From NCBI GenBank assembly GCA_016271365.2, contig CM028132.1, positions 1,189,147,001 to 1,189,211,000 on the forward strand: a stretch of DNA of 64,000 bases, given 5' to 3'. The notes beneath the pieces are model-generated. The model was given only the letters and a program-made list of their open reading frames with translations. It had not been told where the DNA came from and made no database searches. Both the position numbers and the translations under genes were made by a program. Origin of the DNA: Neoceratodus forsteri (Eukaryota > Chordata > Ceratodontiformes > Ceratodontidae). Each line of letters starts with the position of its first letter. Position 1 is the first letter of the stretch. Positions 1-11,065 of this stretch are shown here, one piece after another.

Positions 1-297
1 ACTGGCCCACCTGGACCACCAAGCTCCCTCACTTGCCCACCTATTCTGGTCCTGATGCTACTCTTCCAGCCTTACCCCTCCAGCCCCAGCCCTAATGCCT
101 AGGCTAGAAAAGCCACGCTACTTCCTGTAAGCCCCTTTTTATACCCTTTTTACCACTTTCTACTGCCACCTTGAGACATCCAGAACCATATCCCACAGAG
201 CACTAAACCCATTTCCGAGCTCTGGGGGGGGGGGTTGGAGGGAGGAAAGGATGCCTAACAGTGGGAATATAAGCCCTGCATTCACAGTGGGCTTACA
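1..297 (-). mobile_element. Endogenous retrovirus 3' LTR, truncated by window edge
   Basis: This stretch is a diverged direct repeat of the left part of the 2750-3751 LTR: the same gene-poor, pyrimidine-rich text recurs about 3.46 kb downstream. Read on the minus strand it begins TGTAAGCC at 297 and contains a TATA-box-like TATAAAAA (plus-strand complement 136-143). Just upstream in minus-strand sense (298-310) lies the purine-rich GGGTGGGGAAGAG, placed where a retroviral polypurine tract should be. The remainder of the LTR lies outside the window. Being a repeat pair with PBS and polypurine tract between them is what identifies it as an LTR. Confidence 0.8.
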
Positions 298-1395
298 CTC
301 TTCCCCACCCAAGAAATCATTCCCTCCTGGGAATGATGGCAAAGGTCCAGTGATGGTCCTCTTCCATCAGACTGAGTATGCACACTCCCCTGCCTTCTGG
401 TAACGAACACATCCTATCTGGCCACCAGCACCAACACCGGGCACCACCCAGCCTGCCTACCTAACCCAAACTATATCCTAAAAGCTAATTCCTAAACCCT
501 GCATGTGCCAGGAGATAAATCCAAAGTGCTAGTCACAATAGCCATTATTTCTTGTTAACCAGTAATAGAAATCACTTTGTGTAATGATTAAGCATTTAAG
601 ATTTTCATTAAGCTTTTGCTAAACATTAATAATGAGGTAGAAATTGTTCAGACGCTCCCATAAGCACCTCCCACCAAAAATTTTAAAATAAGTTTCTCTC
701 TGTACAAACCCCAAACTACTCATTCATGCATACACGTGCATTCTCTCAACAATCTTTCAAAACATACTTTATCATGATCATAAAACAGTAACCATGAAAC
801 TTTCTTTTTTTTTTTTTATTTAAGAGCTTGATTTGCATAACTAAATTAAAGTCACCATATCAGCTCCGAGGAGCAATTGTCCTGGCACAGTCCACAAGTC
901 TCAGACCAAGAGTCCTAGGTTGCAGGCCCCTCACCTGGAGGGAAATAATTCGCTGGATCCAGCTTAGTGGTCACTTCTTCAAAGGAATTCCGGTCCAAAA
1001 GGTAGTACTTGGTCCGAGTCCCAGTCAAGTCCTGGACCATAGCGAAATATTTGAATAAAGTTAGTCCAGACCAGGCCCCTGTGTGGCACATTGACCATGC
1101 CTCCCGAAACAACTGTTGAGATGTGGTGCTTCCTCATCCTGGACAGTTCTTCAGCTTCTCCAACTGCTCCTTGAAAATCTAGTCCTTCCACATCTCTTCA
1201 ATAATGTCCCAAATTCGTTCTGGTACAATGAATAGTTCAGATTGGGATATTCTACCCACAGCCTCCTGTGAACCCACCTTTCAGCCTGACTACACTCGGG
1301 CAGGTCCCTCATGCTGGTCCTCCTGGCTTGTCCCATTGGTAGTCATATCCTCCGTCGCTATTTCAGGTTCAACAGGTCATTTAGGTTTAACCCAT

Positions 1396-2019
1396 CTATC
1401 CGGATCCAGAGGGTTTTAACCCGGACCAGGAGCTGTGGGGTGATATCACCGAAGGTAATAACGGGGCAGTGGTAGGGACTAGGGATTGCCCTAACCACGA
1501 TATGGTCCTGGAACTGGAACTGGCTGCTGAATATTTTTCCTCATACAGCTCCCTGAGATCTGGTGGGTCACCAGCCCTTTCTGCGGCTGACACTGGTGCA
1601 GGCTCAGGCTTGGTGCCACTCTCTGCGGATCTGGTTTTGCTCCTGGCTCCCAAGATAGGCTCCAATTTGCTGGATAAAGCCTGTGGGCTAGTGCCAGTCA
1701 GGGACCATGGTGAGGGTCCCCCGGGCTCTGGAGGATCCCCAACTGGTTTTCTGAGGCCCCTCCCTCTGCCAGTGGGATAGCCTATAGCTGGTAGTCGAGC
1801 ACTGGGCAGACTGCTGTGCTCCCCATCACCTTTGTCCCTCTCTGGTGCACCTGTACCCTCTTCTGCAACAGCCTCCACTATCACATCCAGGGATTCACTT
1901 CGGGTTTCCTCCACCTGGACATGGGTACTCTTCCCCAAGGACAGTCTCTCAAACTCCTCCGAACCCCCACTGGCTGGTGAGCACAGGATAAATAAGCTGA
2001 CAGTGGAACTTGGGAGCAT
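1396..2019 (-). pseudogene. Possible Gag-like remnant ORF of the provirus
   Basis: This 207-residue minus-strand frame sits about 700 nt downstream of the primer binding site, where gag would be expected. The predicted protein is rich in Ser, Pro, Glu and Gly with an acidic N-terminal half and a central RGRGLRKP basic patch. I do not see a capsid major homology region or a CCHC zinc knuckle, and the frame closes at 1396 in a region with several further stops. The Gag assignment rests on position and composition only; an unrelated open frame in GC-rich sequence is a real alternative. It is dead as a retroviral gene in any case because no downstream pol is present. Confidence 0.3.
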
Positions 2020-2728
2020 AGATCCCTCTACACGGGACTGGTAGAATGCCTACGCAATAATGGCATATAGACAACCTGGTTACTACTTCCGCCATAAATC
2101 CACACCTTATGCAGCGTTCATGTCCTTTGCATTTTCCCCCAACTTTCCAGAGCTAGGAGAGCAGTGAGGCAGGAACTGTGGCCAGGGGTTCCTCCTGAGG
2201 GGGTGCTTCAGGTCTCTAGTCTCTGCATATCCCCCTGCTATCACTTGCTGCCAGTCCATGTGGATGCCTGTGCTCGATTTTCCTTCCTCCCAGTCCCACT
2301 CTCGCAAGGAGCTCACAGTTCTTTATCTCCAAAAATATGCAGTCCAATTCACTTGCCTGCTCTGATAATGCACTCCAGAAACAGTCTCTTTTGCTCGGCT
2401 CTCACTATCGTAATTTCCCCTTTAGTGTTCTGCTACTGCTGGTCTCACTCCCTCAGCTCCATTCGCTCTGATTCCCGAAGATGGCACTTTTTCTTGCAGC
2501 TGCTATAGCATCCTTTTTCCCAAATTCCAATCAGGACACCGACTGAGGGTCACGTGACCAGCAAGTCACATGCACACATCACACCAACAGTCCAGGCCTA
2601 ATGCCTGCTCCAGGCCTACCCCACAGCAATTTTGTAGTGTGCCACAGGGCCCAACCAGGCCGGGAGATCTGGCATGCATAAAACGGAAAGGCTCTGGGTC
2701 CGGCGTGCGATTTTAGGGTTCGGGGAAC

Positions 2729-2746
2729 ATTCCAGATGAGCCCCCA
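2729..2746 (-). promoter_or_regulatory. Retroviral primer binding site, tRNA-Pro type
   Basis: On the minus strand the 18 bases read TGGGGGCTCATCTGGAAT. They start three bases after the LTR terminus (TTACA ends at 2750). The first nine bases equal the known tRNA-Pro primer site used by many gammaretroviruses, and 15 of 18 agree overall. Position and match together fix the strand and the inner edge of the 5' LTR. Confidence 0.85.
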
Positions 2747-2749
2747 CAG

Positions 2750-3751
2750 TGTAACCCCCCCCCTTCTGCCCCGTCTAGGGGCATGCTTTAAACATTGCAG
2801 GTCTTCCAGGCAGGAAGAAGGGAGCACTCAAAGTGCTAACATTCAAGACCTTTTGTACAGTACTAAAGCAGGGAAAACCAATTGTCTCCTACCTGCATGC
2901 TGTCTTTATAGCTGTGCACTTTACCTTCTCCATCTCAGCATAGAATCTCCACCCCGAGCCGACCACCAGACCAAGACCTCCCTCTTCCTACAGAGGTCTC
3001 AGGAAGCCCCTTGCAGCCCCAAACAGGATGGATTCAAACCCTGAAATGCAAACCCTCCAAGGTCTACCATTTCTTTGGCCTACGACCCACCCGGACTTTA
3101 AATGGACCGGCGCTCCAGGACCTGTTCCTCTAAACAGGCCCCTTGCTTTGGGTGAAAGGCTTCCTGGCTCCCTTGACCCCCCCCCAGACCACCCTGCCAG
3201 ATTGGGTATGAGGGGGGACCTCTGCCACTAGTTCCCCTCCTGGGAGGGCCCTGCCACCGCCCTCCCAGCCCTGGCGACCTGGGTATATACAATGGGCTTC
3301 CTAAGGGCTCTTACCTCTTTCTGTGGGTTTACTGCAGCCTTCTAATGCCCTTGCCCCCAAGGACGCAGGACCTGACTATTTGTATCCCCAACGGAGCTCC
3401 ATACGCTCATTCCTCATTGGCTGCGGCGCATAAACAGTCCTGACTGCATTCTTTTTGGGGAGTTTCCCCACTGGTCCACTTGGACTGCCAAGCTCCCTCT
3501 CTTGCCCACCTATTCTGGTCCTGATGCTACTCTTCCAGCCTGCCTCCTCCAGCCCCAGGCCTAATGCCCGGACTAGAAAGGCCACACTACTTCCTGTAAG
3601 CCCCTTTTTATACCCTTTTTACTACTCTTTGCTGCCACCTTGAGTCGTCCAGAGCCATATCCCCCAGAGCACTAAACCGGTTTCCTACCTCGGGGGGAGG
3701 AAAGGATGCCTAACAGTGGGAATATAAGCCTGCATTTACAGGAGGCTTACA
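2750..3751 (-). mobile_element. Endogenous retrovirus 5' LTR (1,002 bp)
   Basis: On the minus strand the element starts TGTAAGCC at 3751 and ends GGTTACA at 2750, giving the TG...CA inverted termini of an LTR. A TATA-like TATAAAAA (complement at 3605-3612) lies about 140 bp from the start, implying a short U3. The first part is repeated at 1-297. The primer binding site follows three bases past the end. I do not see a convincing AATAAA, so the U3/R/U5 limits are uncertain. The target-site duplication cannot be tested because the far end of the provirus is outside the window. Confidence 0.82.
3605..3612 (-). promoter_or_regulatory. TATA box in retroviral LTR
   Basis: The minus strand reads GGGTATAAAAAGGGG around this point. 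The same box is kept in the partial 3' LTR at 136-143, so it is shared by both LTRs and likely marks the proviral promoter. Confidence 0.55.
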
Positions 3752-4299
3752 CAGCAAATTAAAAAAATAAGTAATATAGTAAAAATCATAACAAATCTCC
3801 TGTGAGGTGAAGAGAAGTTAGGGCAGAGGGCGTCAGTGGAGAGAGTATCTGTGGATGAGCAATCAGATTGTTGAATGAGCATCAGTCAGTTATACTAGCT
3901 CTCTGTCTTCAGAAAGGGTTGATGACTCCCTGCTACTCACTTGTATGCATTCCGTACATGTGAGCAGCGTGGGACTGCTCTCTATACCCAAAGTGACACT
4001 GCACAGCTCGGCCATTACTTACATACTGGAGGATTTTCCAAACTTTCAATACAGCTGCTAGAAGGTAGTAAAGTTTTTTTTTTTTGCCGTGAAACCCCAG
4101 ATCAGTGGTTTATTTGGCTGGTGGTGGGCTTGTTTCACAAAATAGCGTTTTCCTTTAATTGTTTGTGTATTTGTTGCCCTTACGAGACACCAGTGATTTG
4201 CAGTAGCAATAGATTCCACTTGTAAATGGGAAGATCAACCATTTGAACTTCAGACCATATCCTCCAGTCTCAATGCATACTTCTTTTCAAACTTTTTTA

Positions 4300-4443
4300 T
4301 GCTTATATTATTACTTATTTACCTAGGATGGCCTAGCTGAGAGAGAAAACATCTTATTTGCAGTAGGGTCCTGCTTCTATGTAATTTTATATCTAAAGGG
4401 GTTGCAGGGTCACAGAGTGAGCCAGTGGCATTGTAGGGATTCA
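4300..4443 (-). mobile_element. MIR-like tRNA SINE, degraded
   Basis: Read on the minus strand this shows a B-box-like GGTCTGAATCCC, then CTCTGTGACCCTG, the stretch MIR-type SINEs share, and a 3' end CAGCTAGGCCATCCTAGG followed by AAATAAGTAATA. The same architecture occurs at 4990, 32086, 34315 and 36113. The tRNA head is incomplete and the copy is clearly old. Confidence 0.5.
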
Positions 4444-4444
4444 G

Positions 4445-4900
4445 ACCTGCAAGAAAAGAAGAATTAGCATTTATATACTGCGTTCCACAGTATCCTAAAG
4501 CACTTTGCAAGCAATGAGAGGGACTGGTAGTGCAGTGAATGTAGACATGTAGTGGCAACCATTTCACACATCAACACCCACCCAGTTGCCTGAATCTGTT
4601 TTATGGGATAGAGTATGTTGGCCAGGACATTTGATACAATTCCCTACTGTTGCAAAAAAGTGTCTGGGGTTCTTTTTACTTCCACCTGGACACCCACCAA
4701 AACAGCACCAGTGTTTGGCAGAAGGGACCTCAGTTTAACGTCTCACCTGAAGGACATCCTACCCCGAAATTACAGCCTCCCCATAGTACTTCACTTGGGT
4801 GCAGGTATTTATGGCATAAGCCCAATCACAATGTGTCACTAGACCGAGCAACCTTCTTGCCCAGAGGTGAAAGTGGTACTAACTGTGCTATGCTGACGCT
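4445..4900 (-). mobile_element. tRNA-headed SINE with conserved GAGACGTTAAAC block
   Basis: On the minus strand a tRNA-like head lies near 4810-4900, followed by GTGAGACGTTAAACTGAGGT at about 4730, then GTCCTGGCCAACAT and, toward the 3' end, AAAGTGCTTTAGGATACTG. I recall this block order from SINEs that are widespread in fish, amphibians and other vertebrates. A second, better tail of the same family is at 53165-53470 and a head-bearing copy at 23560-23810. Divergence between them is high, so this is an old insertion. Confidence 0.6.
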
Positions 4901-4989
4901 TGCACTGGACTTTCATAGTTCACAGTTTTGCAACATATTCAGTGGCTTACACACTGCCACTGACTGCTTAACTCAAATTATTCTGGTAG

Positions 4990-5190
4990 CATTTTTTTTT
5001 TAATTATTTTATTTACATGGGATAGCCCAGATGGGGTGCCATATCTTGTTCCCAGTGGGGCCCAGCATGTACCTATTTTTACAGTCAGATGGACTGAAGC
5101 GTTGGGAGGTTAAATGACTTGTACAAGGTCGCTGTGTGTGTGTGTGTGTGTGTCACTCTGGTGAGATATTGTGAGAGTACAGATAATGCT
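4990..5190 (-). mobile_element. MIR-like SINE containing a (GT)n expansion
   Basis: The minus strand carries ACAAGTCATTTAACCTCC, the MIR-type signature, then CTGGGCTATCCCATG and an AAATAAAATAATTAA tail near 5000. A (GT)n run at 5133-5153 has grown inside the body. It is the same SINE class as at 4300 and 34315. Confidence 0.6.
5133..5153. repeat. (GT)n microsatellite
   Basis: About ten GT units inside an older SINE; it accounts for the poor coding sense here. Confidence 0.9.
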
Positions 5191-8100
5191 TCATATCTGT
5201 AAATGTTATAATTGGCATAGAATCGCACAGGCTTTGTGAATCACAAGTTTCACAAAATACAGCTGTTGGCTTGCTATATAGTGAGAAGCTGGAATTAACT
5301 TCCCCGCTCTTTCTCTATAATCATGTAACAGCTTTTATTTTTAAAATCCTTTGTGCATTTTTCTGAATCTAGGTTATTATAGCATAGTACATGACAAAAA
5401 AAGCTAGACGTGTTTTCTCCATGTACAGTATCTGCGCTACAATGCACAAATTCTAAGATGCCAAAAAAAGGGAGAAGAGTTCCATAAATAGTTTTGACCT
5501 ATTGTGCAGATTTAACCAGTGTGCTTAAAAGTCAAGCTGAGAAAAGTTGCTGCAGAGCCCCTGGGCATCTTAAGCCTGCTAGGTCCAGGATTAGAATTAG
5601 CAGTTTCCCCTTAGGAATGCTGTAAAACTAACCCACTCACTAACGGACTCAATGAGAAATAATGCGCCAGGCAGAAACTAACACAGCACGGGAGGCAGCG
5701 AGGAATTACTATTCCAGCAGATAGCTGCAGTTCTGTGTGCATGACCGTACTGATTTATGACTCTAGCACTGCAGCCCAAATACCAAATGCTCATCTGTAG
5801 GAGGCATATTGCATGATGACCAACTCGCAAATAATTCCAGTCAATCCCCAGATCCCATCCCATGACCATTATAGTTATACCAAAAAATATTTTAGAGGTG
5901 GTGGTTTAAACCACCACCAACTCACAGTAATCCTAGGCAGTCCTCATATCCTGTCCTGATCTTATTACAGTAATAACTTAGCCGGAGTTGTGGGCTTCAT
6001 TTGTTATTTGATGTGGTTCTGGTCTAGAGCAACATGTGGTTTTCCTACCAGTTATTTCATTAGTACCTGTCTGGAATTCTGATGCTTACAATGTGGTCAC
6101 CCTCTAATGATCAAAAGATTTGCAACTGTCTCTTTGCCATCTCAAAGCAGTTTGTCCTGCACGTCCCTCTTCAGTACTGTGCACTATGTTTTTTTTTTTA
6201 AAGGTAATCATCCATTATACTGGAAATGTATCTCCTCTGCTACTTGTCGTGCAAAGATGCTGGTTATTGATCTGTCAATATACTGTACGCCCTGAAGGTG
6301 GTAACCTGATGCTGGCTGCCACCTCTCAGATCGCCAGCAGACCGTAATCATCGATGCAGTCATCCCCCATCATTATTTTCTCTTTCATGGTGGAATGTTG
6401 CTTGAGGAAATTATGAGGCAGCAGCAAGAGCAACAGGTGCAGCAACAGCAGGGTGAAACGGGCAACAAGCCGAAGAAGTGCTTAATCACTCCCAACTGTG
6501 TGCACCCTATAGAATACCATTTCTGAATAAGTTGTAACATGACCGAGATCCCACATAGTGGAAAGGGGACATCGCTGCTGCACATTCATATGTGGGGATA
6601 GGAATGTATTCACTTCTCCAACACCCTGACATATTCTATGCACACGAGATCTGGTTGTTCCCAAAAAATACCAGGGATTAACATGTCACTGCTAATATGT
6701 AGCGAAATATCATTTTGCATACATTTTTTATGGTGGGGTCTGGTTATGCCCGATCCAACCTGAAGTTTCCTGAGTAGGGAGAGGAGCATACAGTGGTGGG
6801 GCTTGGGTTTGAATTACAGCCGTGGTCACCCTGCTGGAGATGGGGCTGCTTCACTGGTCCCTGACCCTGAGGTGTCAGCATGTTGAACTCGAGAATCATG
6901 CATGGAGCGCTTGCAGAGTGGAGCTTGACAGGCGTCCACCTCCATGCTGCATTGCTGCTGTACTGCCACCTGGGGTCGCTCAGGTGTCAGTACTGTAGCA
7001 GCCCCAGTGACAGGCCAACCCCCAATAACTTATGCTCATTCCCAAACTGTGGCTCCGGGGTCCCGAGTGGTAGCACTATCACACTGAGCCAGACACAGTG
7101 GATAGTTTTAACAACTTATCCAGTTGAGTGGGTTCCACTCTTTCTTATAGCAACGAGAAGTCTGTTCTGTACGTGTCAGGTATTTTGAAAGCAAGTTAGA
7201 CTACAAGCTGCTGGTATGTTTTAGTAACAGAACCCCCAGGCAATGCGTTAAAGGAGGAAATGCTTTGAAAAATAACAGGAAGTTATTAGAGCAACAAGCA
7301 CACTTTGATTTTATTTTTAACTGCTTTTGGCAGGATATGAGGGTAAAATATTTACAGTTCACTATGCACAGAAGTAATATTTTCCAAATTTGAAGGCTGG
7401 CCCAGTGTCATGACAGCAGTATGTCATGCAGCTCTGCAGGCGATCTGGGCTTGGGAATAAATGTGAGTCTGCTGCTTCCGCAACAGTAATGGATAAGTAT
7501 TTTGCAGGGGTGACATGTTTTGTTTTCGCTTGCTTGATCATACGTTTGGCCAGAGAACAGGTTCTGTGACTGTGACTGTCAGCCCCCCCCACCACATACA
7601 CACACACACTCGGTAGGGTATAAAAGTAGAGGATCAAAGAAAACAGAAAAATAGCAACATATGAGCAAGGACATGATATCAATGTAACCCCCCCTACCAA
7701 TCTGGGGGCTTAATTTATGCCAGTAGCTCCCATTTTGCCCTCCCCCTCCTCCTGGCGCCTCCAGAAACGCCTGCACAATTTTTGTTCCTGGTCTCCCAGT
7801 CCTGCTGTGCCCCCGGTGCCCCAGCCTAGACCCCGTGTGTAAATCCAGCCCAAATTGGGCTTGAGAAGCTAGCCACACCTTCCCCGCTGCTTTTGGCACC
7901 CCCGGTGCCTCGGAGGTTGCGCACATGCAATGCAGCGCCTTTGATTTCCTAACTGTTTGCCTTGCGGTCAAGCGAGAGAGAATTTGGCAGTTGTGGTGTC
8001 CCTACCTGCTAAGTTGGACCCAGTGACCATGGGGAGGGCAGTGAGAGCCAGGTTTTCTATATATTTACAGAGATCCATGAGATAGTAATGATCGGGGCTC

Positions 8101-8460
8101 ATGAATATTAATGAACTAGAGCCCTGATTGCATACATATTCATGAGGGTGCTTCTACCCTCAGGGAAGCTTTTTTCGGCAACTGCTGACAGGGCAAATAA
8201 AGAAGCAAATGTAAACGAAACAATTGTAACTGTTGTGTATGTTTGGGGACAAATGTTTTGCAGGGGGAAAAGTGCTCAAACGAATAAATATATTTAGCCA
8301 GGCTGCACCAGAAAATGTTGGGACTCGGAGTAACAGCCTGCCTGCTACAATGAGAGCTATAATATGGGCAGCAGCGACAGGCAAATGGACTGAGCAAATC
8401 ACTAAATCTGGGCAGCGACATTAGGGACACTAGTGGCTACAGAATTATGGGGCATTTGGG
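5190..8460. other. No gene recognised
   Basis: Apart from a 22-bp perfect palindrome at 5897-5918, a CAG/CAA-rich patch near 6420-6450 and low-complexity C runs near 7585, nothing interpretable was found. Open frames are short and lack domain sense. An old undetected repeat is likely but not shown. Confidence 0.5.
5897..5918. repeat. 22-bp perfect palindrome
   Basis: GGTGGTGGTTT is followed at once by its exact reverse complement AAACCACCACC with no spacer. No flanking inverted homology extends it, so it is not obviously a transposon end. Confidence 0.9.
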
Positions 8461-8489
8461 CAAATAATTTATTTATTCTGGCTACACCA

Positions 8490-8720
8490 GGACTTTATTT
8501 GGGATGAGAATTATCTCATTATGGAATGGACTACCAGGGGATGTGGTGAATTCAGAAACCCTGAATATTTTTAAATCAAGACTAGATAGCTATCTTCTTA
8601 AAAAGGAAAATTAATACCCTTCATTGGGGAGGCAGGCTAAAATAAGCCTTCTGTCTGTCTACAAAACTAGACCTAGGATTGATTCTGCTTCAGGGACTGT
8701 GTGTTCAACAGCCATTACAA
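8490..8720 (+). mobile_element. LINE ORF2 C-terminal scrap (CR1-type)
   Basis: The plus strand translates near 8525-8610 as WNGLPGDVVNSETLNIFKSR, the conserved C-terminal motif found after the reverse transcriptase in CR1-group LINEs, followed by LDSYLLKK and a stop. Only the 3' end is present, as expected for a 5'-truncated insertion. Confidence 0.6.
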
Positions 8721-8869
8721 AGCAGCCAAAGCCAATCGGAAAGCTAGGATATTAAAGCCAGGACTGGTGGGACATTAGTCAAAGCTCATGGGGAATTGCA
8801 GGGACCTAATATCAGGCGGCAAACTAGCACACCAACTGGGCATCGAGTGAGGTTCATGCATAATTAATT

Positions 8870-10879
8870 TTCTTGGTTGACAAGCCTTCCAGCCAATCAC
8901 AGGCAAAGCAACCAATAGCATCAGCCAATCAGGAGCCTCAGGAGAGCCCCATAATCGACTGTGTTTTTAGCTGTGTGAGCAGTCTGAGAGAGATTCGAGC
9001 GGGAGCCCTCCACAGGTGTAGGAGTTCAGGCCCCAGCCATGCAGCTGGGCTGGGTGGTGATCCAGTTATGCCCTTCCACCCAGGAGGGGGTTAGTGATTT
9101 CTTTGCAGTTTAAGTTATAGTAATTTAGTTTAATGCAGAACCTGCTAGCCTGGGGGTTGCCAAAATGTCCTCCAGGTGCTAGCCCTCCCTTCCACGCTTG
9201 GGAAAAGCATGACCTGCAACTTCATGACATCAAGCCAGCTGTGAGAGAACTGATCCTTCCTCAGTTGTGAGAGAACTGAAGATATCAGGGGCCTTCATTG
9301 CAGAGATCCTACCATGAGGAGCCTGAGTGAGTACTCTTGTACCTCCTGGTGCAAGAAAGAAAGAAGATTGCCTAATGGGGCTGCCAATGACCAGAGACTG
9401 TTGCCGATTTATCTTGTTCCTTGGTCTTCACCCTGCATCCTGTTGCGCCTAACCTTAGCCCAGCACGGGTGGACCAATCAGAGACTGTTGCTGTTCAAGA
9501 TTGTCCAGTTGGTCTGCACCTTGCATCTGCTGCTCCCAAGTCTTGCCCCGCGAAGGTGGACCTGACTGCCCTAAGGGACCCATGTGAGTCCAGCAAAATG
9601 TGTAAATGTGCTGATGTGTGCTTATCTGCTGCGGAGCCTACAGGACAGGAAGGGGAGCACTGAGAACCGGGGCTCATCCTGACTTTGCCTGGGGGGTCCA
9701 GTATTTGCCAGTAGTTCCTTCAGGATGTCCAGTGGAGCTGCAAACTACAGCAGTGTGCCACAAATGGGACTGAGACCTCAAATCTGTTGGATTTGACCAC
9801 TTCATCTTGGAAATGACTGTTTAAATATTCCAGTTTGCTCATGTGAAAGAAAAGAAACAGGGTCCCCCTAGATTTGGGAATGAGCACCCACATATTTATG
9901 TGCAAACAGACCAGGGCAGCCATCCTGGCCCGGGGTTGAAGGCGCTGAACCTTCTTTGAATGTATTGGATATGTCTAGAATATAAATGTGCTGAGTGTAC
10001 CAGAACATATAAATGTGATGAATGTTCAGAAAAGAATAATTGATTTCCAAACCGATGTAACCGGCTGGTTACAGCCTGACCTTGTTCAGCCTACAAAATG
10101 CAGGGCCCTCTCTATACCCGTTCTTGGATTCCAGTGACTGTAAATAGTTAATTGCCCAATGCTTTCAAGTTCAAGTTACAAATCTTCCTTAATGTAAAGC
10201 TGGCCAACAAACAGCTGCACCATCCACCAGGCCTGCAACTTGCAAAAAGTACTGGGTACCCAGGTTTAAATACTGGGATTGTGGGGTACTGGTACCAGAG
10301 TGGGCAAGGGTAGTATTGTGTTCAATCTGATTCTGTGCAGTTTTCATTTAGATAGCCAGGCCTCTGGTCATCTAGGTTGGCTAAACGTGTGATTTATATT
10401 TTGATCTGCATAACAGATTTCCTCCCAACTGGAGGGTTTTCACCAGCACAATCCAACAAATCTAATCTGATGTAAATATTGTAAACAATAGTACTGCATA
10501 GCCTGTACTCCTCTTTTTCCCCATTCCTAAGCCCTGACCCCCCTGTAAATAAATTGTTGTTTTTGCAGATCCTGCCTCGTGAGCATATTATTAGACAGAG
10601 TCATTAAATGGCAAAAATGTCTGAATTTTGGGAAATGTTTATTGGGACATGTGGTGGGGTGGCAAATGGTTATAGTGGGTGGTACGGCATCCCAGGGGAT
10701 TGTACCAGGTCTCATGCTAGCCCACTTAAAACTGAACTCTGGGTGGAGGCACTTTGTCACTAAAATATCTAGGGAAGAACCAGTTTTAAGGAAAACCTGG
10801 GAACCCAATCCCCTCAACCTACATCCTAGGTAGTGGGCAGGGGTAGTAACTCTAGGAATAGTGCTGCCTAGGGGTTACA
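8870..10879 (+). mobile_element. LTR-like element related to the long solo-LTR family
   Basis: The right end (about 10500-10879) has CTGTAAATAAATTGTTG, a polyadenylation-type signal, and then CCTCAACCTACAT ... GGCAGGGGTAGTA ... GCCTAGGGGTTACA, matching the order and much of the text at the ends of the LTRs at 35820-37916, 19043-20846 and 40085-42070. A cluster of CCAAT boxes at about 8890-8930 would suit a U3 promoter. The left edge is not resolved: no TGTAAC start with a matching flank to GCAA (10880-10883) was found, and the middle does not align by eye with the other copies. It may be a separate subfamily or a composite. Confidence 0.4.
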
Positions 10880-11065
10880 GCAATGTTACAGAAAGCACCG
10901 GGAAGATCCAGTCTGTACTACCGCATTATAAACAAAAATTGTGTTCTGCAAAGGTGCAGAGAACAACAACAAAAAATTAGTTAAGGACTGGAGGGAATTG
11001 ACTCAGAGAATAGACACAAGAAGTGGGAACTCTTCTCTCTGGAGAAAAGATCACTAGGATTATAT

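Larger units (their letters stand above)
298..2749 (-). mobile_element. Internal region of endogenous retrovirus, largely deleted
   Basis: The segment lies between two LTR copies on the minus strand and is only about 2.45 kb, far shorter than the 6-8 kb interior of a complete retrovirus. It begins with a primer binding site (2729-2746) and ends with a polypurine-like tract (298-310). The only long reading frame is a 207-residue Gag-position ORF at 1396-2019; shorter open stretches occur at 915-1336. I see no protease, reverse transcriptase, integrase or envelope motif, so pol and env are absent or unrecognisable. It is therefore a defective, non-autonomous or internally deleted provirus. The sequence between 350 and 900 is AT-rich with a T12 run near 806 and shows no coding sense. 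Confidence 0.7.

Noticed and set aside
1832..2508. Plus-strand Ser-rich open frames
   Set aside because: They are antisense to the provirus and show no domain; the LTR, PBS and polypurine tract set the minus strand.
6385..6585. Cys-rich minus-strand frame
   Set aside because: The CCCCCTCCSCCC run comes from a CAG/CAA-type simple stretch.
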